Shown: positions 9,771 through 17,275, counted from the stretch's first letter. The stretch is DNA of 29,215 nucleotides from JAUVDZ01 sp964346325 (GCA_964346325.1 CAYFUK010000009.1:1-29215); one strand, 5' to 3'. Made by a program: numbers and translations. Notes: generated by a model from the sequence alone, not told the origin.

Positions 9771-10277
9771 TTAAATATTATTTAGTTTGCCCAACAGGTT
9801 TTGTAGTTTTTTCTGATCTTTTTGCTTTTGCATTTGCTCTTTTTTTATTCTTATTTCACGAATAAAATTTTCTTTGTACATTTTCAAATTATATTCGAAT
9901 TCCCGGGCTATTTCGTTTTTTTCTTTCGTTGCTTCATCGGGTTCCTCTGTTTCTTCTCCGAATATATCCGCAAAAGGGTCTTCTTCTTCCGGTGCACCGC
10001 CTTCCGTACCCGCCGTTTCTTCTTCCTCTACCTTTTGCGCTTCATATTTCTTATCAATTTCATTCATTCTATCTATTGCGGTTTTAAGGTCTTTTAAAAC
10101 CTTTTTCTTGAATTTAAGCTTGTTCGGACCATCAATAATCGGATTATTATTAATTGATTCAATTGCTTCACGTGCTTTTGTCTGCATAAATTCCAACGGA
10201 TCACCCTGAATCGGTGATCCTGCTCCGCCCATATCTACTGTGCTTGGTAAACCCGGTAAATTTGATCCTTCCGCCAT
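9771..10277 (-). CDS. Acidic hypothetical protein (168 aa)
   Basis: The protein has a Gly/Pro-rich N-terminus (MAEGSNLPGLPSTVDMGGAG), a helical Lys-rich stretch, an intensely acidic low-complexity block around residues 84-118 (runs of Glu with Gly, Pro and Thr), and a basic, Gln/Lys-rich helical C-terminus. There is no signal peptide or membrane segment. It starts 1 nt after the stop of the 164-aa gene, which makes translational coupling likely, and precedes the 716-aa gene. No family recognised. The charge-segregated layout resembles adaptor or chaperone-like small proteins, but this is only a resemblance. Confidence 0.75.
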   Translation of the reverse strand: MAEGSNLPGLPSTVDMGGAGSPIQGDPLEFMQTKAREAIESINNNPIIDGPNKLKFKKKVLKDLKTAIDRMNEIDKKYEAQKVEEEETAGTEGGAPEEEDPFADIFGEETEEPDEATKEKNEIAREFEYNLKMYKENFIREIRIKKEQMQKQKDQKKLQNLLGKLNNI

Positions 10278-10278
10278 A

Positions 10279-10773
10279 TTAAATATCTTTTAAAAATGTA
10301 GGAATCCATTTGTCCATAACTTTACGATAAACCCAGACACTGTCAGATGTAACACGCAGTCCTATTTCACCGTCTTCAGAAGTCCAATCCGGCCTCATGT
10401 CGGGGCCGATATTTACTGCATGGCCCTTAGTGGGTTTAATATCCAAATCTCTTTCTTCAGCAAAATTTTCAACTGTCTTTTTAATTGCTTCCGGGCTGCC
10501 TGAATTAATAAGATTTAACTGTGCAAGCAATGCACTTCGCAGGGAATCAAGTTTCCTTGTTGCTTCGCCCATCATGGCTTCCTTATTCACGCGATTAACA
10601 TTCTGAGCTTCACTTAAAAGAGGCTCAAGATACTTTTCGACAAATTCAGGAGCAAGCCCGTCTTTAAGGGCCCGACGTAACTCATCGGCAGCTTTACCGG
10701 GATTAGATAAAAATGTTTCGGTATAAGAGCCGTATTCGGGATTTTCCTGTGCTTCCGGATTCATAGGATTCAT
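10279..10773 (-). CDS. Hypothetical protein, first gene of the seven-gene array (164 aa)
   Basis: A soluble-looking protein with two in-frame ATGs at the start (MNPMNP), so translation could begin at 10773 or 10764. The N-terminal two thirds are helical with regular Leu spacing; the last 50 residues look like a small beta domain (GEIGLRVTSDSVWVYRKVMD). No signal peptide or known family. It is the promoter-proximal gene: a sigma-70-type promoter lies 31 nt before the first ATG, and the next gene starts 1 nt after its stop. There is no Shine-Dalgarno sequence; the 30-nt leader is almost pure A/T. Confidence 0.78.
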   Translation of the reverse strand: MNPMNPEAQENPEYGSYTETFLSNPGKAADELRRALKDGLAPEFVEKYLEPLLSEAQNVNRVNKEAMMGEATRKLDSLRSALLAQLNLINSGSPEAIKKTVENFAEERDLDIKPTKGHAVNIGPDMRPDWTSEDGEIGLRVTSDSVWVYRKVMDKWIPTFLKDI

Positions 10774-10803
10774 AATTTGTTTTGTTATTTGTTTTCATTA
10801 GTT

Positions 10804-10832
10804 ATTATACTACATTTTACTGTTTTTTTCAA
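10804..10832 (-). promoter_or_regulatory. Sigma-70-type promoter of the seven-gene minus-strand array
   Basis: Reading the minus strand, TTGAAA (10832-10827) is followed after exactly 17 nt by a perfect TATAAT (10809-10804). The ATG of the 164-aa gene lies 30 nt further, giving a leader of roughly 25 nt without a Shine-Dalgarno sequence. No other comparable promoter stands out within the array, which fits a single ~10.5-kb transcript. Confidence 0.7.
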
Positions 10833-10841
10833 GAATAAATA

Positions 10842-10850
10842 TGCTATAAT
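10842..10850 (+). promoter_or_regulatory. Extended -10 promoter of the FemAB-type gene, near-leaderless
   Basis: TGCTATAAT is a perfect extended -10 element. The hexamer ends 9 nt before the ATG at 10860, so transcription should begin within about 3 nt of the start codon. No good -35 is seen, as is usual with TGn promoters. The element is back to back with the divergent promoter of the minus-strand array. Confidence 0.65.
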
Positions 10851-10859
10851 ACGCGCGCT

Positions 10860-11714
10860 ATGCACTACATTGAACAAACCAAAACTTGGGCGGAGTTCCG
10901 GAAAGTCGCAAAAGGCGAAGATTTTTATGAAATGGATGGTTTGTTTATTCAAAAAATGCCACTACCGTTTGGTAAGTGTTGGCTTTATGTTAATCGGGGT
11001 CCGATCATCAATTTGGATAAACTCGCTAAAAGAACAAATGCGGTCTATGCAAGATTCGAACATCCATATCTGAAATCTAAAAATCATAAATTCGAAAAAA
11101 AACTAAAGAATGCACATGCACATTATCAACCTGAAGTGACTTTAGTTATTGATCTCTCAAAATCCGAAGACGAAATTCCGCATCAAATGAAACCAAAAGG
11201 CAGATATAATATAAAACTCGCCAAAAAAAAGGGTGTGAAAATAGTTGAATCAAAAGATGCATCCGAATTCTACAAAATATTAAAAGAAACATGGGAGCGC
11301 GACCAATTCAAAGGTCACGGTAAAGAATACTATCAAAAAATGATTGATATGCTTGATGAAGCAAGGCTTTATTATGCGGAATTTGAGGGAGAAATGATCG
11401 CAGGGGTAATCGTAACCTTTTACAAGGATACCGCAACTTATTATTACGGTGCATCATCAAACAAACATCGAAATGTAATGGCTCCATATCTTTTACAATG
11501 GCATGCTATGCTGGAGGCAAAATCGCATGGTTGCAAATACTACGACCTACTTGGAATCGCTCCAAAAGATGCCAAAAATCATCCATGGCAGGGCGTAACG
11601 AATTTTAAACAAAAATTCGGTGGCAAGATTGTTGAATACGCGCATGCCAAAGAACGTGTATACCAACCTTTTTGGTATTGGCTAATGCAAACGGTTAAAA
11701 AGCTGCGGCCTTAG
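10860..11714 (+). CDS. FemAB/FemX-type peptidoglycan aminoacyltransferase
   Basis: The 284-aa protein has the GNAT-like FemAB layout: an N-terminal half with GRYNIKLAKKKGVKI (the typical 'R.ni.kA.k.gv.v' stretch) and a C-terminal half with TATYYYGASSNKHRN, APYLLQWHAMLEAKSHGCKY and YDLLGIAPKDAKNHPWQGV followed by FKQKFGGKIVEY, all hallmark FemAB motifs. Family members use aminoacyl-tRNA to add residues to the lipid II peptide stem at the cytoplasmic membrane. The product is shorter than S. aureus FemA (which has an inserted coiled coil) and closer to FemX-like or CPR versions. The amino acid transferred cannot be read from the sequence. The start is chosen at the ATG 9 nt after a perfect -10 box. 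Its last 20 bases overlap the end of def on the other strand. Confidence 0.88.
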   Translation: MHYIEQTKTWAEFRKVAKGEDFYEMDGLFIQKMPLPFGKCWLYVNRGPIINLDKLAKRTNAVYARFEHPYLKSKNHKFEKKLKNAHAHYQPEVTLVIDLSKSEDEIPHQMKPKGRYNIKLAKKKGVKIVESKDASEFYKILKETWERDQFKGHGKEYYQKMIDMLDEARLYYAEFEGEMIAGVIVTFYKDTATYYYGASSNKHRNVMAPYLLQWHAMLEAKSHGCKYYDLLGIAPKDAKNHPWQGVTNFKQKFGGKIVEYAHAKERVYQPFWYWLMQTVKKLRP

Positions 11715-12195
11715 AATCGCCGGAATTCACCTCTCCTTTAACCGCCTTATCAATAAACAAAATGCCATCAAGGTGATCGTTTTCATGTTGAACAACACGC
11801 GCATTCAGACCTTCGAGTTCAAGAATATGGTCCCCGCCTTTTATATCGGAAAATTTAATTCGCACAGCCTTGCTTCTCGGGACGGGCTTATAAAGATTCG
11901 GCAAGCTTAAACAGCCTTCTTCCGCCACTTCTTCTTCATCGCTTTTCCATAATAGTTCGGGATTTATCATTAAAATCTGCATTGCATCTTTTTGGCCTTC
12001 ATTCAGGGTTGTAATAAAAAGACGTTTGTTTATGCCGACCTGCGGCGCTGCAAGACCCAATCCATTGGCTTTTTGCATGGTTTTGAGCATGTCTTTCGCA
12101 AGTTTTTTTGTGGATTTGTCAACTTTGTCTACATTGGTAGACATTTGCCTTAGAATAGGGTTGTTTTCGCCTGTTTCGATATTTAGAATACTCAT
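11695..12195 (-). CDS. def: Peptide deformylase
   Basis: Removes the formyl group from N-terminal Met of nascent proteins in the cytoplasm. All three signature motifs are present: GLGLAAPQ at 45-52, EGCLSLP at 93-99 with the metal-ligand Cys, and QHENDHLDG at 136-144 with the two His ligands and catalytic Glu. Length (166 aa) is normal. The ATG overlaps the TGA of prfB as ATGA, so the two are translationally coupled. The 3' end overlaps the convergent FemAB-type gene by 20 nt, and no terminator is seen between them. Confidence 0.96.
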   Translation of the reverse strand: MSILNIETGENNPILRQMSTNVDKVDKSTKKLAKDMLKTMQKANGLGLAAPQVGINKRLFITTLNEGQKDAMQILMINPELLWKSDEEEVAEEGCLSLPNLYKPVPRSKAVRIKFSDIKGGDHILELEGLNARVVQHENDHLDGILFIDKAVKGEVNSGDSKAAAF

Positions 12196-13307
12196 TTTAA
12201 GTTGGCTTTAGGTGATTCAAAATTCGTTTCAAGATATGATCTTATAAAATCTTCGATACTTCCGTCAAGCACATCTTCGACATTCGATGTTTCGTAATTT
12301 GTTCGGTGATCTTTAACCATAGTATACGGATGAAGAACATAACTGCGAATTTGGCTTCCCCATTTGATTTCTTTGCGTCCGCCGCGAAGGTCGTCCAGGG
12401 TTTCGGCCGCCTGTTCCCGCATTAAATGCCGGAGTTTTGCAGCGAGAATTTTCATGGCATGTTCTTTATTTTGCTGCTGCGAACGTTCATTTTGGCACTG
12501 GGCGGTTATTCCGGTAGGCTCGTGAGTAATTCGCACAGCCGAATCAGTGGTATTTACAGATTGCCCTCCATGTCCGCCGGCTCTATACGTGTCTACCCGC
12601 AAGTCTTCTTCGTCCATTTCAAGCGGTTTATCCAAATTAAGTTCGGGTAAAACCTCGATAAGTGCAAAAGATGTTTCACGCGTATGTTTTGTATTAAAGG
12701 GAGACAGACGTACAAGCCTGTGAACCCCGTTTTCAGACTTCAGATATCCGTAAGCAAGATAACCTTTTATCATTAAAGTTGCGGATTTTAACCCAACTTC
12801 ATCCCCTTCGGATTTATCAAGAATCTCAACTTTAAATCCCCTTTTTTCACAATACCTCAAATACATTCTTAAAAGCATATCCGCAAAATCCATTGCATCT
12901 TTGCCGCCCGTACCCGCGTGAATACTGAGGATGGCATTATTTTTATCATATTCACCGCTTAAAAAAGACTTTATACTCAGCTCCTTCCATTTTTTATCAA
13001 ATTTCTCAACCATTTTATGAAGCTCCTCGGCCGCTTTTGGCTCTTTTTCAGAGGAGGTCACCTCAACAAGCTCCAGAAGTTCATCACAATCTCTTTCTAT
13101 AGTCTCCCAATCTTCAATTGTTGTTTTTAGATCACTTGCTTCCCGACTTATGTTTTGAGCTTTTTCATTATCATCCCAAAAACCGGGCTCCGACATTAAA
13201 GTTTCAAGTTGTTTAACCCTATGTTTTAGTTCTTCGGGGTTAACCGTTTCAAGTGCTTTTGAAATTTCTTCTTTTGCTTTTTCCAGTTTTTCTTTGAGTT
13301 CGTGCAT
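12192..13307 (-). CDS. prfB: Peptide chain release factor 2
   Basis: RF2 releases peptides at UGA and UAA. The 371-aa product has the N-terminal helical domain, the anticodon-like SPF tripeptide at 202-204 (RF2-type, not the PxT of RF1) and the catalytic GGQ at 247-249 within RAGGHGGQS. It reads from its ATG in one frame: the programmed +1 frameshift at codon ~26 known from E. coli and many other bacteria is absent. The stop codon is TGA, the only one among the complete genes of this window; readthrough would add only two residues before TAA. A TATACT -10 box ends 9 nt before the ATG. Confidence 0.96.
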   Translation of the reverse strand: MHELKEKLEKAKEEISKALETVNPEELKHRVKQLETLMSEPGFWDDNEKAQNISREASDLKTTIEDWETIERDCDELLELVEVTSSEKEPKAAEELHKMVEKFDKKWKELSIKSFLSGEYDKNNAILSIHAGTGGKDAMDFADMLLRMYLRYCEKRGFKVEILDKSEGDEVGLKSATLMIKGYLAYGYLKSENGVHRLVRLSPFNTKHTRETSFALIEVLPELNLDKPLEMDEEDLRVDTYRAGGHGGQSVNTTDSAVRITHEPTGITAQCQNERSQQQNKEHAMKILAAKLRHLMREQAAETLDDLRGGRKEIKWGSQIRSYVLHPYTMVKDHRTNYETSNVEDVLDGSIEDFIRSYLETNFESPKANLK

Positions 13308-13316
13308 GTTACGGAC

Positions 13317-13324
13317 AGTATACT
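13317..13324. promoter_or_regulatory. Palindromic -10 box (AGTATACT) between prfB and the flippase gene
   Basis: AGTATACT is a perfect 8-bp palindrome and supplies TATACT on both strands. On the minus strand the hexamer (13322-13317) ends 9 nt before the prfB ATG, predicting a transcript almost without leader. On the plus strand TATACT (13319-13324) could start a transcript towards the flippase. Symmetrical -10 boxes are known to drive divergent transcription in bacteria. No clear -35 is visible on either side. Confidence 0.5.
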
Positions 13325-13383
13325 ATTTTCGCCCGCGCTATGCATCCCTTTGTTTTAAATCTATGGAAAATCCAAGGCCTTTC

Positions 13384-13392
13384 TGCTATCTT
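13384..13392 (+). promoter_or_regulatory. Possible extended -10 promoter of the flippase gene, near-leaderless
   Basis: TGCTATCTT fits an extended -10 (TGnTATnnT). The hexamer ends 9 nt before the ATG at 13402, the same geometry as for the FemAB-type gene and prfB. This decides the start codon chosen for the flippase over the upstream in-frame candidates. Confidence 0.45.
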
Positions 13393-13401
13393 GAACGGGC
13401 T

Positions 13402-14883
13402 ATGTCGATTGCCAGAAAAATACTATCAAATACGGCTTTTCAGATAATCGGACGTGCCGGTGTGGGCCTGCTTAGTCTGATTGTAATTAAAATAATCACA
13501 GGCTATTTGAGCGTTGGTAAATATGGAGAATATACCAATGTTTACGAATTTCTTGCTTTATTCGCGATAATCGCGGACTTTGGACTTTACACAATCGCTG
13601 TACGCGAGATGTCAAAAAACGAGGATGAAATCCCGAAAATTCTCGGAAATATTTTATCGATCAGAGTTTTAGTGGGTTTGATTGTCTTGGTTGGCGTTAT
13701 TTTCGGGGGATTTTTGGTTCCTTCACATCAGGGAACACAAATTCCGTTTGCCATAATGATTGCAACGACCGCATCTTTTATAGCTTTGTTAAACGGAACT
13801 TTGACTTCGGTTTTGCAGGAAAAATATAAAATGCAGTATGCGGCCATGGCCCAGATTTTCGGAAAAATCATTCAGGTTAGTTATATGGCTTTGGTTGCTT
13901 ATGTTTTGTTTGCTCAAAACACTTACACGGGTTTTTATCATTTATTCTGGGCCGGCGTAATAGGAAATTTTGCAATGCTGCTTTTTACAATCGGTGTTAT
14001 AAGATACTTTACTCCCGTGCGGTTTCGCTGGGATTCGGATCGTATTAAATATATCTTAAAACAAGCGGCACCTTATGGTCTGGCTTTATTTTTCAGTAAT
14101 ATTTATTTCAGGGCGGATGCTATTTTAATTTTCAATATTCGCGGACGTGAAGAAGCCGGCTTGTACGGTGTTGCAGCACGGCTTTTGGAAGCCCTGGCAA
14201 TTTTGCCGATATTTTTTATGAACGCGGTTTTGCCGACTTTAACCAAACACATAAAGCAAAAGCTGGAATCGTATAAGAGAATTTTGCAGCATACGTTTGA
14301 TTTTCAGCTGATTTTGTCTTTGCCGTTTTTAGTTGGCGGATTTATTCTTGCGGTTCCGTTGATTCATCTAATTGCAAGGCCGGAGTTTGCAAGCGATTTT
14401 GCAGCGGGGTTCAATGGTTCGGATGTAGCTTTGAGAATTGTTTTATTCAGCTTTGTACTTATTTCTTTAAATGTTATTTTTAATTTCACTTTAATAGCGA
14501 TAGGCAAACAAGCGCAGCTTGTCTGGATAAACGGAATAAGTGCAACATTCAATATAATTGCGAATTTGATTGTAATTCCAAAATTCGGATTTCCGGGAGC
14601 GGCCTTTGCGACAGTTGCTTCGGAACTGCTGGTATTCATTTTGGTATTTACGACTGTAAGAAGATTTTTACCTTTTAAAATAAACTTGAATCGTGCAGTA
14701 CGTATTTTATTTTCGGCCTTGATTATGGGGGCGGTGGTTTACTATTTACGCGAACCTGTTTTCAACTTGATTCAATATTATAATGTGTTATTATTGGTGC
14801 CTCTCGGGGCTTTGGTATATGCAACAGCGCTATTTGCAACCAAAGCTTTGACTAAAGATCACTTATCAATGTTAAAAAAATAA
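13402..14883 (+). CDS. Polysaccharide/lipid flippase (MOP superfamily, Wzx-like)
   Basis: A very hydrophobic protein with about 12-14 membrane segments. The N-terminal pattern (FQIIGRAGVGLLSLIVIKII, then GYLSVGKYGEYTNVYEF) and the later NIYFRADAILI-GLYGVAARLLEAL stretch are typical of oligosaccharide flippases (RfbX/Wzx) in the MOP exporter superfamily, which also contains MurJ. It probably moves an undecaprenyl-linked sugar across the membrane. The frame stays open back to 13294, but the extra 36 residues are polar, Cys/Arg-rich and unlike a flippase start, and would overlap prfB; ATG at 13402 (MSIARKIL) behind a plausible -10 box is preferred, with ATG 13363 as an alternative. No glycosyltransferase genes are nearby, so the substrate is unknown; a MurJ-like role is possible. 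Confidence 0.85.
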   Translation: MSIARKILSNTAFQIIGRAGVGLLSLIVIKIITGYLSVGKYGEYTNVYEFLALFAIIADFGLYTIAVREMSKNEDEIPKILGNILSIRVLVGLIVLVGVIFGGFLVPSHQGTQIPFAIMIATTASFIALLNGTLTSVLQEKYKMQYAAMAQIFGKIIQVSYMALVAYVLFAQNTYTGFYHLFWAGVIGNFAMLLFTIGVIRYFTPVRFRWDSDRIKYILKQAAPYGLALFFSNIYFRADAILIFNIRGREEAGLYGVAARLLEALAILPIFFMNAVLPTLTKHIKQKLESYKRILQHTFDFQLILSLPFLVGGFILAVPLIHLIARPEFASDFAAGFNGSDVALRIVLFSFVLISLNVIFNFTLIAIGKQAQLVWINGISATFNIIANLIVIPKFGFPGAAFATVASELLVFILVFTTVRRFLPFKINLNRAVRILFSALIMGAVVYYLREPVFNLIQYYNVLLLVPLGALVYATALFATKALTKDHLSMLKK

Positions 14884-14886
14884 TCT

Positions 14887-15165
14887 ATGGAAAATTCCAC
14901 TCACAACAATTTTACTGAAAATTTCAAAGCTCTGATTAATGAGCAGGAACAAAATCCAAAAACCATAGCGGAACAAATATTTCAAGAAACCGCCGGAGAC
15001 CCGGAAAATTCAAAAGGTTTGTTGAGGTTGGTATTCGAAAAATTGGGTATGGAAAAAGGCATACAGATCTCAGCCGAGTTAATCAAATTAAAGGCGGAAG
15101 CAGAGCAAAGATTGGCTATTCAAAGAAACACACAATTCGGAACCGGAAAAGCTTTAAAGTGGTAA
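14887..15165 (+). CDS. Small hypothetical protein (92 aa)
   Basis: Starts 3 nt after the flippase stop on the same strand, so it is probably cotranscribed. The product is polar, helical and soluble, with a Gln/Glu-rich N-terminal half and the sequence LIKLKAEAEQRLAIQR near the end. No signal peptide, membrane segment or known family. Codon use resembles its neighbours, which supports it being real. Confidence 0.65.
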   Translation: MENSTHNNFTENFKALINEQEQNPKTIAEQIFQETAGDPENSKGLLRLVFEKLGMEKGIQISAELIKLKAEAEQRLAIQRNTQFGTGKALKW

Positions 15166-15203
15166 ATTACCTGTGAAACTTGACATATTTAAAAAATTTT
15201 TGA

Positions 15204-15260
15204 ATCAAAATCGCACTCCTCCCGGGAGGAAATAATATATATATACTACGGGATTTTGAT
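15204..15260. repeat. Inverted repeat enclosing a 14-bp perfect palindrome
   Basis: ATCAAAATC (15204-15212) and GATTTTGAT (15252-15260) are perfect 9-bp inverted arms. Between them lies TCCTCCCGGGAGGA (15217-15230), a perfect 14-bp palindrome that is unusually GC-rich for this AT-rich gap, followed by an alternating AT run. It lies just upstream of the promoter of the nucleotidyltransferase-like gene. It could be an operator, or a cruciform or RNA hairpin. No T run follows, so it is not a standard terminator. The rest of the 169-nt gap is AT-rich with nothing else recognised apart from the promoter. Confidence 0.6.
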
Positions 15261-15271
15261 CAAACCATCTA

Positions 15272-15299
15272 TTGACAAAATATCAAAAATAGTTATAAT
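15272..15299 (+). promoter_or_regulatory. Sigma-70-type promoter of the nucleotidyltransferase-like gene
   Basis: TTGACA (15272-15277), a 16-nt spacer and TATAAT (15294-15299) are both perfect consensus hexamers. Transcription should begin near 15306, leaving a leader of about 29 nt before the ATG at 15335. Confidence 0.75.
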
Positions 15300-15334
15300 A
15301 ATGTCTATCTTTTTATTTATTATATACTATTGCT

Positions 15335-16801
15335 ATGCTAGAACAAAGACTCTGCATGCCAGGATCATATGAAGAAGTATCTACCTCAATTGAAGACGCA
15401 AATGAATACCTTGTTGAGAGAGGAGCGGTTGGAATTCTTATAGGCGGTATTGCTGCGGGAATTCATTCAGGTGAAACTGATGAAGAATTAAAATCGCATA
15501 AAGATTTGGATATCCTTGTGCTTTCAAGCAAAAAGCAATTAGATCATGAATCAAAGTTTGATTTATTTTTTAAAGAACCACAGAAAGGTTATACGAATAG
15601 AGTTGATGCTGTACTTCCATATCACATCCATTTAGATGAAGATGTCTTAAAAAATTTAAAGCCCGGATTGTATACCATTCCATTTGAAGCTATTCAACTA
15701 ATTGAAGTGGAAATGAAGACCAGAAGAGCACTTGATAGAGTATTACCGGATGCTTTAGATGAAAAATCTCATTCCGGGGATCATAACAGTTTAAATTTGG
15801 AAGATATTATCCTGGAGTTTCCCGGAGATATAAGCTGGCTTGGCAAAAATCTACCGAAAAACACAATATTACAAATATACAGAAAATATAATGATGAGGT
15901 TGGTAGCAGAACTTTTATTACTTTTGGGGATCCAATTGAGCCTGAAAATCTACCTGAAACCGCTTTTCCTGAGTCAAAATTAATTAGAGCGCCTGAAGCG
16001 GCAATTACGAATGTATTACCAAACCCGGAACTAACTGATGAATGGATTTATGAATTAGGAATGCAATTGATTAAAGAAGGATTTATCGAGGAAGGAATGT
16101 CGTATATTTTGGAGATGGCTCCATTGATGGCGGATAATTCTGATTTGGTTGATTTTATCTGCGAAATAGCTCCAGAAGACGATGCACTGGCGCAATATAA
16201 TGCTCTTAATTTATGGCTTGTGAAGGCTAAAGAAAGACAATTCACAAACCTATTATTATTAAATGCACAATTTTGTAAAAAATGGAATATCAAAAGCAAA
16301 GATATTCTTAATGATACATTTAACAAAATTGGAAAAAGACTTATTAAAATGTATGGCACAAGATATTTTGATTTAGCGGCACAACTTCAGGTATTGGATA
16401 ACCAAAGTATCTTTGCTGATATGGATATAGATGAAATAGCTTTGCCCGAAGAAGTTGCTATAAAGATATTAAATATTCTTACTCAAGAAATAATTTTATC
16501 TAAAAGTAAAGATATATTTGAAGTAGCTACGGGAGATAAAAATTTTTTTAAATTTCCAGTTGATATTGATCAATTTTTAAATGATGACGAGCAATTTATG
16601 TTTAATGATTTCTTTGTATATTTATTGGAAGTCTGCGGTGTAACAAAAGATGAATTTATCAAAAAATCACTTGATGACACAAAGTCTCTGAACAAAATAC
16701 GAAAAAAATTAGAAGAACGTTGTGAAATAAGTAATACGCGTTTCTTTGAAGATTCAAAAATTACAATTGAACAAACCTTGGAAGCCACTGCTCATAAATA
16801 A
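15335..16801 (+). CDS. Nucleotidyltransferase-fold protein with large helical C-terminal region (488 aa)
   Basis: The N-terminal ~130 residues look like a DNA-polymerase-beta-type nucleotidyltransferase: a GILIGGIAAGIHSG stretch (Gly-Gly start of the fold), SHKDLDILVL with the paired acidic residues near 58-60, and NRVDAVLPY as a candidate for the third acidic strand. The remaining ~350 residues are acidic and probably helical repeats with no family I recognise. Such folds occur in tRNA- or antibiotic-modifying enzymes and toxin-antitoxin systems; the substrate here cannot be told. It has its own consensus promoter. Just past its stop, DUF4116-like repeats continue in another frame, so the two may once have been one protein or may be translated by overlap. 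Confidence 0.75.
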   Translation: MLEQRLCMPGSYEEVSTSIEDANEYLVERGAVGILIGGIAAGIHSGETDEELKSHKDLDILVLSSKKQLDHESKFDLFFKEPQKGYTNRVDAVLPYHIHLDEDVLKNLKPGLYTIPFEAIQLIEVEMKTRRALDRVLPDALDEKSHSGDHNSLNLEDIILEFPGDISWLGKNLPKNTILQIYRKYNDEVGSRTFITFGDPIEPENLPETAFPESKLIRAPEAAITNVLPNPELTDEWIYELGMQLIKEGFIEEGMSYILEMAPLMADNSDLVDFICEIAPEDDALAQYNALNLWLVKAKERQFTNLLLLNAQFCKKWNIKSKDILNDTFNKIGKRLIKMYGTRYFDLAAQLQVLDNQSIFADMDIDEIALPEEVAIKILNILTQEIILSKSKDIFEVATGDKNFFKFPVDIDQFLNDDEQFMFNDFFVYLLEVCGVTKDEFIKKSLDDTKSLNKIRKKLEERCEISNTRFFEDSKITIEQTLEATAHK

Positions 16802-17234
16802 AAAAGCGGCGCTTGCCGCTGTTTCTAAAGATGGATCTTATATTCAATTCCCCTCCGAGGAAATGAAAAATGACGAAGAGATTGTACTCGCTGCTGTTAC
16901 TCAAAACGGCACCAGTATTAAATATATTCCTGAAAAACTCAAAGATAAACATAAAATAGTCTTAGCTGCAATTAACCAGAATCCTCTTGCTTATGAATTT
17001 GTTCCCGATACACTGAAGAGCGATAAAAATACAATTCTATACTTAATTCAAGGATTGGTCGATAGTTATGAAATAGATAAACCTGGAGTAATTGAAGATG
17101 TCATTTTCCCGGCCATCAAACAGGATCTCAAAAATGATCGCGATATTATTTTTGCGGCAATAAGAGAAGGAGCAGGAGGTATATTAAAACATCTATCTGA
17201 AGAATTATTAGTGATGAAAAACTTAAAAGAGTAA
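16746..17234 (+). CDS. DUF4116-like repeat protein, start uncertain
   Basis: The frame encodes about four to five repeats of ~25 residues of the form (E)IVLAAVxQNGxxxxYxPExLKxD, for example EEIVLAAVTQNG and HKIVLAAINQNP. This is the DUF4116 pattern, whose function is unknown. The usual start is unclear: the frame opens with TTG at 16746 inside the previous gene, another TTG is at 16767, and the first ATG (16863) would remove the first repeat. The first repeat (NKKAALAAVSKDG) begins exactly at the previous gene's stop. It may be an overlapping second gene, or the detached 3' part of a longer ancestral protein split by a frameshift or a sequencing error. Confidence 0.6.
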   Translation: MKIQKLQLNKPWKPLLINKKAALAAVSKDGSYIQFPSEEMKNDEEIVLAAVTQNGTSIKYIPEKLKDKHKIVLAAINQNPLAYEFVPDTLKSDKNTILYLIQGLVDSYEIDKPGVIEDVIFPAIKQDLKNDRDIIFAAIREGAGGILKHLSEELLVMKNLKE

Positions 17235-17275
17235 TAGGCGACTAGTATCAACTGTTTGGAAACAAATGTTAAATT

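Noticed and set aside
9874..10209. Plus-strand frame of 111 aa opposite the acidic protein gene
   Set aside because: Ser/Phe-rich composition typical of an antisense shadow of Glu/Lys codons.
13294..13401. N-terminal extension of the flippase frame
   Set aside because: It overlaps prfB, is polar and Cys/Arg-rich, and a better start follows a -10-like box at 13402.
13340..13447. Short 35-codon frame beginning ATGCATCCC before the flippase gene
   Set aside because: It lies downstream of the palindromic -10 and could be a leader peptide, but nothing beyond its existence supports it.
15179..15210. TTGACA at 15180-15185 as a promoter
   Set aside because: No -10-like hexamer at a suitable distance downstream.
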